64,000 bases of DNA from contig JAMKCF010000018.1 in the NCBI GenBank assembly GCA_023634235.1, positions 11,234,768 to 11,298,767 on the forward strand. Reading direction: 5' to 3'. The DNA comes from Pisaster brevispinus (lineage: Eukaryota > Echinodermata > Asteroidea > Forcipulatida > Asteriidae). How positions within the stretch are numbered: position 1 is the stretch's first letter; each line of letters begins with the position of its first letter. Positions 11,701 to 21,299 of the stretch are shown here, piece by piece. The notes beneath the pieces are model-generated. The model made no database searches and was not told where the DNA came from. It saw only the letters and a program-made list of their open reading frames with translations. The position numbers and the translations under genes are program-made.

Positions 11701-14555
11701 TCGACGATTGTGATACAACCCCCTTTTTTTTGTCTTGCCTTGGTCTGCCAACATAGAGTAATTATTGTTATTTATTATAAGTGTTATTATATATATTGTT
11801 TTTACATACATATAACAAGTAATGTCACTTCTCCAGCCCACACCAATGACCGAATTAATTAACGTTAATCATAAATGAGCACGAAAGTAGTGGAATATTT
11901 GTGCTGCTGCAAAATGTCATCAGAAAACAAGTTATGCAAACGATATGTGATGTTTTTGTTTGTATATGTTTTGATAATATAGTTTTTCAGGCGTCATGAC
12001 TGCTACAGTTTCGCATCCCGACGTAAGGTCTGTGTGCTATAAGGTTACACCAACTCAAACGTTGTAGTTAGTAATGTGTGACATCAACTCTGCTAATCAT
12101 GTGGTCATTCATAAATTCTGATACTCGTCCTTGTGCCACTCTAACTCTGCTAACCATTTGGTTAGTCATAAACTGTTAATCGTCTTTTTGCCTCATTAAC
12201 TCTGCTAACCATTTGGTTGGTCATAAACTGCTAATCGTCCTTGTACCACAATCACTTTGCTAAAACCATTTGGTTGGCCATAAACTGCTAATCGTCATTG
12301 TGCCTCATTAACTCTGCTAACCATTTGGTTAGCCATAAACTGTTAATTGTCCTTGTTCCTCATTAACTCTGCTAACCATTTGGTTAGTCATAAACTGCTA
12401 ATCGTCATTGTGCCTCATTAACTCTGCTAACCATTTGGTTAGTCATAAACTGCTAATCGTCCTTGTACCACAATCACTTTGCTAACTATTTGGTTACCAT
12501 GTGTTTAGTCATAATAGACTCTGCTATTGTTGTTTTGCCACATGTTTTGCCACTCTTTATCGCGTGGTCTGTCATATTCTCACTTTCCATCCGTTGATTG
12601 CTACATTTATTTAGTTAGTCATGTCTTCAAAGAGAATCTCCTATTGTTTATGATTGAGTTGCTTTCAACAAGAACTATGCTTAATATTTTCCCTAGAACG
12701 CGTAGATCCCGAAGAATGTAGTCATACTTTTTTGTTTTCTGTTTTAAAACAATATTATAGTTAAGATTTATGTTTTTTCCTCTTCTTTTAGCAGCATGTT
12801 TTATCGATTCAATAATGACAATGGGGATGTTAATACTTACAAGTAATACCTATCAGTTATTTTGGGATAATCACATACTTAACTCTTTTCAGAACCCAAA
12901 CAAAATCAAAGACATCCTCCCAAAGAAGGCCCATCAACCGAAGAACACTGGGAGGGCTGGGGAGTCTCATGATCGTGTTTTATTGTTCGGTTTGACAGGG
13001 AAACTTCACACATTGCAGTCTATTTGCTTTCCTATTTACGCTCCTCTGTTTTTCACGAAGAAAATCAAAATCGAGGATTTATTAATTGGCTGGTTGAAGT
13101 GCTGGTGTTGTTATGCCCTTTTCGGCTTGTTTTCCCCTCACTGTTTCAGGTTAGGTTAACAAATTACCTAAATTATGTTGCTCTTTATTCTATGCATCAT
13201 GTTCTTCTTATGCATTCATAGTCTCACTTTCATTCCCTTTTGTTCGGTGTTGTTCTTTTGTGTTGTTACGTTCTAGTTCGATGTGATTTACGTTGTTCTT
13301 GACGGTTGTTTCTGTAATTTTCCTGTCTGTTCTGTCCGCACTGATTGTGTTGTTCTCTGTTCTTCATGATCTTTTCTCTTTTGTTGTCTGTCATACTGGT
13401 GACCTAACTCCCTTGTTTTGTTCGGATGAGGCTGAAACCAGCACTTTATTCTTGGCCTGAGACTTTCTCACATTGCCAAATTACGGGTTTCCTTTTCGTC
13501 AAAGAAATCCACCCGTAGTATTCAATCCCACTAAAGTTGTACTTAAAACAACAAAGTCTAGTCGCATTTGCACAATGCGTATGTAAAATTAATGAGAGAC
13601 TTTGAAACGCTATATGGCAGCATTCTTACCAGGTAAACTTCCATTGTTTGCGCAATTCTGATTATGAGCACATTACCAAGAACAATGGATTTACATGGTA
13701 AAGTCTGCTGCCACCTAGCGTCCCGAAAGTCCCCAATTAAATGTCGTGTTTAACATTTTTATTACCTCTTGGTCAGCAAAGACTATTATTTTTGTTCCAC
13801 ATATTTTGGTCAAAATCGCTCTCTTCACTTTTACCCAACTCAAATTCCTTCTCCTTCATGTGTAGCTCCCTGACTTCGCTTCTACAAATTCCCATAATCC
13901 CGTTACTTATCGTTTGGTCTGGCAATAACGTTTGCTATTTGCACAGTGTTTCAAGTAAAAGTGTTGATTTTACCTGCATAGGAACAGAGGAGGGGTCTCT
14001 GTCAATATCTCGACTACGGGACTTTAATACAAATGTTTGAAATGACTGTCAGCAACCAATGTGTTTACTTGTTCTTTTTGCAGCACAATGAGTAGGGGAG
14101 GAGTGATAGATGCTGGAAACCCACGAAGAGGGTCTCTTACATACACACCGGTAGGCCTGGAGAATGACCGCTCAGTCACGCCAGTTAACCACAGAAGCAG
14201 CCCTCACACATTAGAGGCTCCCAAATCGCACTCGTCCAGGCTGAAAGCAAATACTGCCCTCAATGTCAACAACTCGAGAGGAAGCTCTGACGTCATCCAT
14301 GATATACCGTCATTCAAGATAAAGGATGACACAACAAAGGGCCCAATTGAGGGTAAAGTGAATAATAATTTGTTTGACGGGGGTAGAAAGCATGACGCTA
14401 CGGGAGTTGAGATTAAATCGGCCAATGAGATGAGCGGAGAGGGTGAGGAGAACCTCAAGTCCAATGTGAAAAGGGGCAACATGTCGACAGATACCCATGT
14501 AACTGGTTCCAACAACTCAAATGTTCCACACAGTACAACATGCGTTATTATCTAA
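2661..14555 (+). CDS. GUCY1B2: soluble guanylate cyclase, beta-2-like subunit (3' part, 8 exons)
   Basis: Converts GTP to cGMP; family members are cytosolic NO/O2-responsive haem proteins. Exons 2661-2760, 4320-4449, 5063-5209, 6034-6180, 7020-7176, 8262-8467, 9269-9405 and 14084-14555 join in phase with GT-AG borders and give about 498 residues: end of the HNOBA region (LKGQM, GLYINDL, RDLVLAG), a coiled coil ([18 protein letters not shown]), the class III cyclase domain, then a Ser/Asn-rich tail ending TTCVII. Both metal aspartates (FSDVVGF, IGDAYM), the guanine-selecting Glu (VETIGD) and Cys (RYCLFGD), and the Asn/Arg pair (NTASR) are all present. Beta-1 subunits lack the first Asp; beta-2 keeps it and ends in a prenylation box, so beta-2 fits best. 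The H-NOX exons lie left of the window. The 4.7-kb last intron could hide an alternative exon. Class very sure, subtype fairly sure. Confidence 0.88.
2850..3040. repeat. dispersed repeat, copy 1
   Basis: Shares an ordered run of blocks with 10425-10640: GAATTACTT, then TTAATG.. TGAGCAG, AAAAGGAATTAC, TTTGTGCC/TTTTTGCC, GGAGCTTTCCCGTAATG. Intronic. An ATG-led frame of 129 codons crosses it and is most likely chance. Confidence 0.4.
3980..4165. mobile_element. palindromic MITE, ACCATGGGTGTT family, copy 1
   Basis: Left arm ATACCATGGGTGTTGTCAC..AGATACC pairs with right arm GGTATCT..TACACCAATGGTGT; a second copy lies at 16666-16862. In a cyclase intron. Non-coding. Confidence 0.55.
4320..4449 (+). 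CDS. GUCY1B2: guanylate cyclase exon: GLYINDL / RDLVLAG
   Basis: Acceptor TGCGTAG, donor GTAACC. Completes a Phe codon and encodes [20 protein letters not shown] followed by [16 protein letters not shown], the strongly conserved end of the HNOBA domain leading into the signalling helix. Ends on a codon boundary (ALDQ). Confidence 0.88.
4640..4730 (+). repeat. tRNA-derived SINE-like fragment
   Basis: GGAGGTCGTTGATTCAAATCC followed by TGCTCTAGTTAATG resembles a tRNA T-arm with B-box; the same block recurs at 21658-21722 (+) and 21481-21540 (-). No full cloverleaf. Confidence 0.4.
4806..4909. mobile_element. short foldback element, GGTGGCAGCAGACTTAC family, copy 1
   Basis: Two arms of about 36 bases (AGGTGGCAGCAGACTTACC... 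and ...GGTAAGTCTGCTGCCACCT) around a short centre containing GAGCATGC. The palindrome places donor-like GGTAAAT and GGTAAGT on both strands. Sits in a cyclase intron 154 bases before an exon. Confidence 0.7.
5063..5209 (+). CDS. GUCY1B2: guanylate cyclase exon: coiled coil and entry to cyclase domain
   Basis: 49 whole codons. Heptad-like [19 protein letters not shown], then [20 protein letters not shown], the dimerising signalling helix and the LLYxMIP turn that precede the catalytic core. Acceptor ATTACAG, donor GTATGC. Confidence 0.9.
6034..6180 (+). CDS. GUCY1B2: guanylate cyclase exon: first metal-binding Asp
   Basis: 49 whole codons. [17 protein letters not shown] carries the first metal-binding Asp, followed by [14 protein letters not shown] and EVYK. 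The Asp is lost in beta-1 subunits, so its presence here matters for predicting homodimer activity. Acceptor TTGTCCAG, donor GTGATT. Confidence 0.92.
6181..7019. other. cyclase intron, repeat scraps only
   Basis: Contains short GTGTGTG runs near 6493-6515 and fragments of dispersed repeats; no conserved exon or splice pair was found besides the flanking cyclase exons. Confidence 0.4.
7020..7176 (+). CDS. GUCY1B2: guanylate cyclase exon: VETIGDAYM
   Basis: Begins [15 protein letters not shown]: Glu selects guanine, Asp is the second metal ligand. Continues through [16 protein letters not shown] to LQIRI and one base of a Gly codon. Acceptor TTTAAG, donor GTTAGT. Confidence 0.92.
7584..7697. 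mobile_element. short foldback element, GGTGGCAGCAGACTTAC family, copy 2
   Basis: Arms ACGCTAGGCGGCAGCAGACT and AAGTCTTCTGCCACCTAGCGT around a centre with GAGCATGCGCAC. Same family as 4806-4909 and 13596-13733. Confidence 0.7.
7747..7834. repeat. 18-bp tandem repeat, about 5 copies
   Basis: Unit TTTCATTGGATACATTGA repeated four times exactly, then a fifth copy with one change (CATAGG) that breaks off. Intronic minisatellite directly after the foldback element. Confidence 0.9.
8262..8467 (+). CDS. GUCY1B2: guanylate cyclase exon: catalytic core [14 protein letters not shown]
   Basis: [19 protein letters not shown] then [17 protein letters not shown], holding the purine-contacting Cys and the transition-state Asn and Arg. 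Ends at KCQVK on a codon boundary. Acceptor GTTTTTAG, donor GTATGT. Confidence 0.93.
9073..9178. repeat. CAG/CAA/GGC-rich compound microsatellite
   Basis: Imperfect trinucleotide run of CAG, CAA, GGC and ACA units about 90 bases before a cyclase exon. Long enough to encode a Gln/Ser/Asn run if read, but no open exon with splice sites contains it. Confidence 0.8.
9269..9405 (+). CDS. GUCY1B2: guanylate cyclase exon: end of cyclase domain
   Basis: [14 protein letters not shown] closes the cyclase fold (family VKGKGxMxTYFL), then an acidic, Ser-rich linker [14 protein letters not shown]. Leaves two bases (AG) that the next exon completes as Ser. Donor GTACTC is weaker than its neighbours. Confidence 0.88.
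10425..10640. repeat. dispersed repeat, copy 2
   Basis: Ordered similarity to 2850-3040 (GAATTACTT, TGAGCAG, AAAAGGAATTAC, GGAGCTTTCCCGTAATG). Intronic, non-coding. Confidence 0.4.
10687..10920. mobile_element. GGGTCA-rich MITE, copy 1
   Basis: Starts ACACTCCCTTTAACTTCCGG and ends GGAAGTTCTTAGAGTG, imperfect inverted ends; interior matches 19108-19408 in order (GGGTCAAAATTAA.CC, AATCTGTGTCAAA). Non-coding. Confidence 0.55.
12085..12515. repeat. 55-bp minisatellite, about 7.5 copies
   Basis: Unit AACTCTGCTAACCATTTGG... TTAGTCATAAACTGCTAATCG plus a variable spacer, with starts near 12085, 12143, 12198, 12254, 12310, 12365, 12420 and 12476. Some units carry CAATCACTTTGC instead of CATTAACTCTGC, so two alternating sub-types exist. 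In the last cyclase intron. Confidence 0.88.
13596..13733. mobile_element. short foldback element, GGTGGCAGCAGACTTAC family, copy 3
   Basis: Longest copy: arms reach outward to GACTTTGAAACGCTA and TAGCGTCCCGAAAGTCC. Third member inside introns of the same gene. Confidence 0.68.
14084..14555 (+). CDS. GUCY1B2: guanylate cyclase last exon: variable tail with CaaX-like CVII end
   Basis: After TTTTTGCAG the frame completes Ser and runs 156 residues to TAA. Low-complexity, Ser/Asn/Lys-rich, no recognised domain. The last four residues, Cys-Val-Ile-Ile, fit a CaaX prenylation box; mammalian beta-2 also ends in such a box. Frame joins 9405 exactly, but a skipped exon between them is not excluded. 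Confidence 0.78.
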
Positions 14556-14844
14556 CGAAACATCCAAACCATTCAATACACCATGCAAGTCTCGTGCGTA
14601 ACTGAACACTTTTTGCCGAATTTGTTTAACCACGTACTTTGCTTTGACGTGTGTGAAGAAATCGGAGTAGCGAACCTACCACAGTGTATAGTTATACAGC
14701 TGTGTGTGTATGTGTGTGAACAACAGTGCCACATCCTTTTGAAAGTCTCTCAAACTCAATCAAAAATTAAACATAGGCCTACCTTGTTTTCGTCTTCTAT
14801 CTACTGGTATTTTAACTGCTATTTATACACATTTTTTTCTGTAA

Positions 14845-14850
14845 AATAAA
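14845..14850 (+). terminator. candidate polyadenylation signal of the cyclase gene
   Basis: AATAAA about 290 bases after the cyclase stop codon, the first canonical hexamer downstream on the + strand. Cleavage would fall shortly after it and before the foldback element at 14980. Confidence 0.5.
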
Positions 14851-14979
14851 CAGTTTGTATGTATATGCAAGTTTACAATAATGGTTGTTTACATGTATAC
14901 GCATATTACTTGTATGTATTTGTATATTTGTACATGCCGTATTCAGATTTATCCGCCTGTCAGAATGGCCATGTCATAC

Positions 14980-15532
14980 TAGCCTTGTCCAAGGCTCTTT
15001 ACACAAGCACCCAGCTTTGAATTCCCCAGGTAGCATAACAATACTGGCACGGTACTTGATAATATACAGTATACCGTGGGGTCGAAGCATGGTTTTTCAA
15101 CCTCGTACCAAAAAACAAGGCCGAAACAGAGCCTTGTTCCCACTGTAAAAAGGTCAGATTGTGGGCGGGGTTGCTTTATGCTAATATTTCCCGAAGGTGT
15201 ATGCTCATTGGTTAAACTCACATCATTACGTCATAACGAGAGTTTATGATTTGACGATTATCCGCCCAGTACAGGAAATGAATATTCAATATCCGATTCC
15301 AGCATACGTAAATAGCGCTGGAATCCCTGCGCAATGATAAAGAAAAACAAAAGCTGCCGTTTACAGTTGGAACAAGGCTCAGTTTCGGCCTCGTTTTTGG
15401 TACGAGGTTGAAAACCATGCTTCGACCCCACGGTATACTGTATTTCAAGTACTGCAGTACCGTGCCAGTATTGTTATGCTACCTGGTGAATTCAGATCGA
15501 GGTGCTTGCGTACAGAGCCTTGGACAAGGCTA
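14980..15532. mobile_element. foldback/hAT-type non-autonomous transposon with 8-bp target duplication
   Basis: Arms of about 185 bases begin TAGCCTTGTCCAAGGCTC and end GAGCCTTGGACAAGGCTA. Immediately outside, TGTCATAC occurs at 14972-14979 and again at 15533-15540, an exact 8-bp target-site duplication. Eight-base duplications are typical of hAT and P elements. The 200-base centre has no transposase. Arms differ at several sites, so it is not brand new. Confidence 0.85.
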
Positions 15533-15914
15533 TGTCATACTTAAAATTTCTAAAGGTAGGGGCTATGTTCCACTTTTTTTGTTTAATCTGTCTAAATGAA
15601 AAGTTCTGTATTTTGTACTTTGTTAAACGGAGGCTTAAAAGACGTGACTTGGGTAGAATAATCTCATTGAACACATTGGATAAAGATCTTCCTTTGAGCT
15701 GTTTTGTTTCCCCCTTTCTATCTGAAAGGCTTTTACATACCCATGATGTTACCAAACAATTTGTTAAACTATGTGGCCCAGATATTCAAACTGTACCCTG
15801 AATACCAGGCCTAATTGTTAGCAACAAGGTTGGGTTCTTTTGTGTCAGAGGTGATTGATCTAAAATATTATTGTAACATTAATTTGATTATGCTATTATT
15901 TGTCCCAAAGTTGA

Positions 15915-16480
15915 CATAAGTCGGAATTGACCGTGGCACCAGGCGCCATTACTCCGTATTGACCAAGATTCCGGGTTCCACTAGTCGGATCCCAGATTAC
16001 GGATCCCTATTAGTCCAAATTGACACAGGTTCCGAGATCCCATCAGTCGGAATTGATCCAGGTGATCCCTCGAGTCAAAAAAGACCGAGGTTCCAGGATT
16101 CCATCATTCAGAATTGACCCAGTTTTCCGGGTTCATGAGTAAAAATTGACCCAGGTTCCTGGCTCCATTAGCCAGAATTGACTCAGGTTCTTGGATTCCT
16201 CGGGTCAAATTTGATCAAGGTTCCAGGATTCCATCAGTCAGAATTTATACAGATTTGAGGATTCCATCAGTTAGGATTGACCCAGGTTCCGGAATTCCAT
16301 CAGTCGTCTTGACCCAAGTTTCGGGGCTCTTGAGTTGAAATTGACCCAGGTTCTACGGTCCATGAGTCTGGATTCACTCAGGTTCCGGGGTCCATGAATC
16401 GGAATTGAGTCAATTCCTGAATCCCTTGAGTCAAAACTGACCCAGGTTTCGGGAATCTGTTAGTCAGAATTGACCTCTGA
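15915..16480. repeat. degenerate minisatellite, unit near GAATTGACCCAGGTTCCGGG
   Basis: About 15 diverged units of 34-40 bases (TCAGTCAGAATTGACCCAGG, TTCCGGGATTCCA). The motif resembles the interior of the GGGTCA-rich MITEs at 10687 and 19108, so it may have grown from one. Confidence 0.75.
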
Positions 16481-16665
16481 AATTTTCTCACGGTAGACTG
16501 AACACGGACTCCGGGAATAAATGGGTAAAAAAAGAAAGAAAAAAAACAAACAAACAAACGGTTTCTTGGTTTCTTGGTCCCATTGTGGTAAGTCTGACAT
16601 TAAGCAGTGTTTTTTCCCTGTTGACAAAATGAACCGGATAAAGGGAGACCGGGGTGTTACAATTT

Positions 16666-16862
16666 CCACCATGGGTGTTGCCACGTAAAGATACCGAAGA
16701 GAGAATCAAAATTAACTCTAATTTCTGCAAAAACAATTATTTTTTTTGTTATTTTACGCCCTAAGATGTTAATGTTGCTTCTCTCTTCGGTGTCTATACG
16801 TCATAACACCCATGATATAAATTTTAACACGGTGTTAAAATTGACATCATGGGTGTTATGGG
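16666..16862. mobile_element. palindromic MITE, ACCATGGGTGTT family, copy 2
   Basis: Left arm CACCATGGGTGTTGCCACG..GATACCGAAGAGAG pairs with CTCTCTTCGGTGTCT..CATAACACCCATG. Beyond the right arm is a second palindrome, TTTTAACACGGTGTTAAAA. Confidence 0.65.
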
Positions 16863-17327
16863 GCCTACTATGTTTTTATTGACTCAGTTTTAGGTCAAAT
16901 GTGCTGTTAATTGAGTCGAATCTGGTTTCAAGTGTTTTATTGGACTCGGTTTTGGATCGGATGGGTTCTAAATGACTCTAGATCTGTAATGGCTTTGATG
17001 TATTTTAGTTGGTTCGTTACTGGGTTTAATGCGCTCTACTCAGTTCAGGGTCTCACGTGCCCAGAACGACTCCCATCATCGGTCATTCCTTGACGATTTT
17101 ACCGAGATTCCAAGCCCAGTAGAAAGCCATGATTAATACAGGGCCAAAATTCATAAAACTATTAAACATAACAAAATGTTGCTTAGAAGGAACTGATTAC
17201 AATACAAGCAAAAATGCAATGTTGCTCACATTGTTGCAAATGATGTCTCGCTATCGTTTTGCTTAGCGAACAAATTAGCTATATGCACAATTGTTCTGTT
17301 TAGCAAAAACGTTTACATTGAGCCCAG

Positions 17328-17602
17328 GGCCCAACTTTTTTGCGCTGCTTAATGGTAAACACATTTTTGTGCTTGCTATAGCAGACAGAATTGATTAAGC
17401 GTAAGCGTATTACACAGGTCAGCAAGAAAATTAGGCAGCCATTTTGCGCGTTCACCATGGATTTGCATTGTTACGTCATTCATTTTCATACAGTAAGCAC
17501 CGGAAGGTTAGCATGCCTTTTCGTATGATTACGGTTAGCAGCGCTATAAAGTGGAAATCGCACATTAAGCACACAATCGGTCATTATGCAGCTCTATGAA
17601 AT
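17328..17602. mobile_element. MITE, GGGCC..GAGCTGC family, copy 1
   Basis: Inner part from AAGAAAATTAGGCAGCCATT to AAGGTTAGCATGCCTTTT is nearly identical to 32585-32690; right end is GCAGCTCTATGAAAT. Left end is GGGCCCAACTTTTTTGCGCTGC. Confidence 0.6.
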
Positions 17603-17712
17603 CTCGATTTCACATAGATACTATCCATCTTAATTGTCAAGGAAAGTGTGATGTTACAATACAAATCACTATGGTGATACTGGCACTCATTTTAAGATGA
17701 ATCTTAGTTCAT
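17603..17712. repeat. CACAAAG/GTGAAAT palindromic repeat, fragment
   Basis: Shares AAAGTGTGATGT..ACAAATCACTA.GGTGATACTG and AAGATGAATCTT with the full copy at 35632-35773. Confidence 0.5.
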
Positions 17713-19107
17713 GTTGAAATAGTCTCCAGGTCTGATATTGATATTGCATTGTTTTAATAAGAACACAACTATATTCAAATGCATTGATTTAAAAGTGGTT
17801 ATGAGCTCAGGGTATCTATCACAAATTGACGCTTTGCACGCAGGGTCCTAATGCCCGTTTTTTTTTTTTTTTTTTTATCTACACCTCTGGGCCGATTTCT
17901 GACTCCCTAGTTTAAATATCATGGTTTATTTAATTTTAAATGTAGATAAAGCGAATGTAAATTTACCACAGACGCACTGAAACAGTGGTAGCAGTAATCT
18001 CAGCAGCCTGGGGTTGTATGCTCCCCGGGAAGTTGAGAAATATATCTAAATGGTTTAAGAAGTATGCCTGATAAACAGCGATGATAATGTGGTAAGGCGC
18101 CTTGATCTAGCTACTAGGATATGTGCGCTATACAAGAACCTAATAATATTATTATGATTAATGTTGTGGTTTGCGAGGTAATGTCTCTCGGTTGAATTGT
18201 TCGTGTTGATGTGATCAGGAAAATTCCTCTGAAAATATTTTGTTGTGGAAATGCAGTTCAAATTTCTAACTAAATGAATTTGCTCGATGCAAACCATCAA
18301 ACTCAGTCAGTTACTAGCTGGCAGAGAATCGATTGCACAAATCGTTACTCAGATTTTTGTAGATTGGCGTCCGCTCGCAAGTGCAGCGGTTAGATATGCG
18401 GTAGGTACCCGCTGCCACTTCGCAGAACGTTTGTTGCTTTTTTCTCATACACCGTATTCAACTAAAACTTTCACATATGATGTTTTTTTTTCTTTTCTTT
18501 TTTCATTTATCTTTATCATTTTGCCAATAAATAAGCAGTACGATGACAAAACCCAAACAATGACCCTAGCTTGTGACCGCTATACTTATGACGTGTTTAA
18601 GCCTCAATGGTGATTAATTTCACTCCGTAGTTTGCCCTACGTAACCTCGAGTTCCGACTCAAACAAGATGAATCTCTTATGTAAATTAGGCTTCCCTGTT
18701 GAAAATTTTCCTTCCACACCAAAAACTGAGCAATTCTTCATCGACATCACTTCACACGCGTCCTGGTAGTATTGAGCTAGTCACTTTTGATAGTCTAGTC
18801 GACTTAATTAAAATTGTCTCTGCCGGTTTCAGCTAGCATAACTTTAATTTCATTAAACACGCATTCAAATTTACGCAATGTTCCCCTTATTTGTTCAAAC
18901 TAGGGTTTCGTTTGCAACCATTTTCGTTGACACACGATTTCGTTCTCAATCAGGTTCGTTTCGGACAGTCCATTACATTTCATTTAAGACTGCATTTTCA
19001 CATTTGAATTTCTACTGCCAATTAATGATTGCCCAGTCTCTTGCTTTTGCCTTTTACAAATTTGAACGATCTTTGCAAACTTCATCACTTTGAAAGATCT
19101 TATTTGA
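17713..19107. other. intergenic, no gene supported
   Basis: A poly-T run near 17858-17879, otherwise unique-looking A+T-rich sequence. Open frames here lack splice sites and look like chance. Confidence 0.4.
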
Positions 19108-19408
19108 CCACGCTCTTAAAAACTTCTGGGTCAAAATTAACCTGAATCTAGGTCCCGTAGGGCCTGACCTTTTCCGGGTCGATGACCCGGAATCTGTGTC
19201 AAAGTCACCCCAAGTTTGCCAAAATGACCCATAACCCAAGTTAACTTCCTCTTTTAACTCCGTAATCCAAGTTAACTTCCTCTTTTAACTCCATAACCCA
19301 AGTAAACTACTCTCTGGGTCAGCCTGACCCGGAAAAGGGTCAGGCTCCCCGGAACCCAGGATCCGGGTCAATTTCCGGGTCAAATTTGACACATGACTTG
19401 TTAGAGTG
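19108..19408. mobile_element. GGGTCA-rich MITE, copy 2
   Basis: Begins ACGCTCTTAAAAACTTCTGG and ends GACTTGTTAGAGTGC; interior has repeated CCGGGTCA/TGACCCGG palindromic blocks and two copies of AAGTTAACTTCCTCTTTTAAC. Related to 10687-10920. Confidence 0.6.
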
Positions 19409-21285
19409 CATTGAATGCAAACACTTTTGAAGTTGGATTACTCCGCTTGACTGTTGGATCATGATACGATGCAACGTATAATTAATTTTCAAGTGAATTT
19501 GAAGGAGCCAGGTGTTAACAATGAAGCATTGTTGGTAAAATTGGCTAGGAAAACCTCGACTAGAAATGTAGCAATTTCAGCGAGATCTCCCTGATCACAT
19601 TACAATTGAAATCTGTCAAAGCTAACCGTGTTGAAATGAACTACGACAGTTAGAATTCATAACTATTTTGTTGAAATGTATTGCATTGGTTCGGAAAATG
19701 TACAAACATGTACTTTGTACATAAATTAACGGTACGAGTTTGTGATTTACAGAAAGTTATAAAGGAGAAGGATTTTAAAATAAGTAGCAAATTTCTTAGC
19801 ACCACGAATTCTGCACCCTACTGTTTCAGTTCTGCTAGACTCAAATGCTTTTTGTATCCAAGTTTTATGGTTCTTTAATTTGATTTGTTTCGTGTACGTA
19901 TTCTATTTGATCAAACTTTTTGCAAAGCTGACAAAGAACGTTGATCTTCACATTAAAAGATGCTAGATCCGATTTTCGGTCGACTTGATCGGAAAAACAA
20001 AACAAAAACATAATTTCATATAACTATTGTTATACATAAAATAATCTTCTGTCTTAGGTTTTGCAACTAAGTACAAAATAATAAAATATAATATACTAAT
20101 AAAATAGAACAATAAAAAATAAAATAAAAAAAATCGCAAATAAAAACAATAATTATTGTTTGGATCCCGGTATTAGATCACGTTCATCGGCCACTAACAA
20201 AAAACTGTGCACATGCATTGTGTGCGTGTTTGTTATGCATTTTTACTTTCTTATATTTATACCTTTATTTATTTATTTCTTTTTGTTCTCTTTGAAACAG
20301 CATAATTTGTCGAAATTCGTTCAGAACCGGGAGAGGGGAAATTTTTTTCGGCGGAAATTGGGCCAAGTAATTTTAATTGACAGGAACCAAACGCGAGTGT
20401 AAAAACCGGTCTTCAATTTGTGTCGGAGTTACTCCTCAGTTTTAGGCGTCGATCAAAACCAATGTAAACTAAACAATTACCATAATAGTAATACATAAAT
20501 AAAACAATACAATTATATATTAAATCAAAGATGTAATTGATAACGTATTGATTATATTCTTTCCTGCGTAAAAATTAGGACGAGTTCGGATTTGTTATCA
20601 GTTTTAAGTTTTATCACCAGATTGTATTTCAAATAATAGTATGGAATGAATTTAACAGAAACAGATTGACACAATGACCGTGTAAATACTCATGTTTTGT
20701 TTGAAATTTAATATTTTTCTCATTGTAAATATTGAATACTTTTGTTGTAAAATTATATAGAAACGGGTACTTTTAACTTCACATTGTACACTCAAATAAT
20801 ATTTTTAAGTCTTTTAAATTAAATCTTAAGCACACTAGTCGAACGTGAACATTCTTTAAAACACTTGATTAAAAAGACTTGTGTTTTATATTTGATATGT
20901 TAAACTTTGCATGGTGTACAATTAAAATTAAAAGTACACTAGTTTGTTGGTATTAATAATCTATAGGTGAGTACGTATATCATGTTTGACACTGCCAAGT
21001 TGTCGGAAACTTCGTATGAGAACAAAACTGTGAACAGACCTGACCCGGTAGTTGCATCATTTAACAAGTAAATATTAACTGCAGACTGGTATATCATGCT
21101 TTCGGAGCAGACATGATCCTTGATTAGGATCTCACTGACTAGACCGATATTATTATGTAGGTTAATTTTGATCCGGATAATCCGAGTTGTAACAACATTG
21201 TTCGTCAGTTTATCCCGGAGTCAACACAGAAATCCTGATCCGGATCGATAGCGAGCATGTGTTTCACTTTGGTTCTTTTTGAAAG
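19409..21285. other. A+T-rich intergenic stretch
   Basis: Includes an A/T-only-like run around 20020-20160 and 20700-20960. One acceptor-like site (GTTCTCTTTGAAACAG) at about 20301 opens a 33-codon frame; too weak to call. Nothing else supported. Confidence 0.4.
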
Positions 21286-21299
21286 AAAACTGGTTTGGT

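Noticed and set aside
12085..12515. CRISPR-like array
   Set aside because: Repeats are contiguous 55-bp units with diverged copies, not identical repeats with unique spacers, and the genome is eukaryotic.
12893..12975. Possible alternative cyclase exon after CTCTTTTCAG
   Set aside because: An acceptor and a frame ([20 protein letters not shown]) exist, but there is no convincing donor and no resemblance to the family.
20301..20402. Terminal-exon-like frame after GTTCTCTTTGAAACAG
   Set aside because: Good acceptor but only 33 codons, no partner exon and very A+T-rich surroundings.
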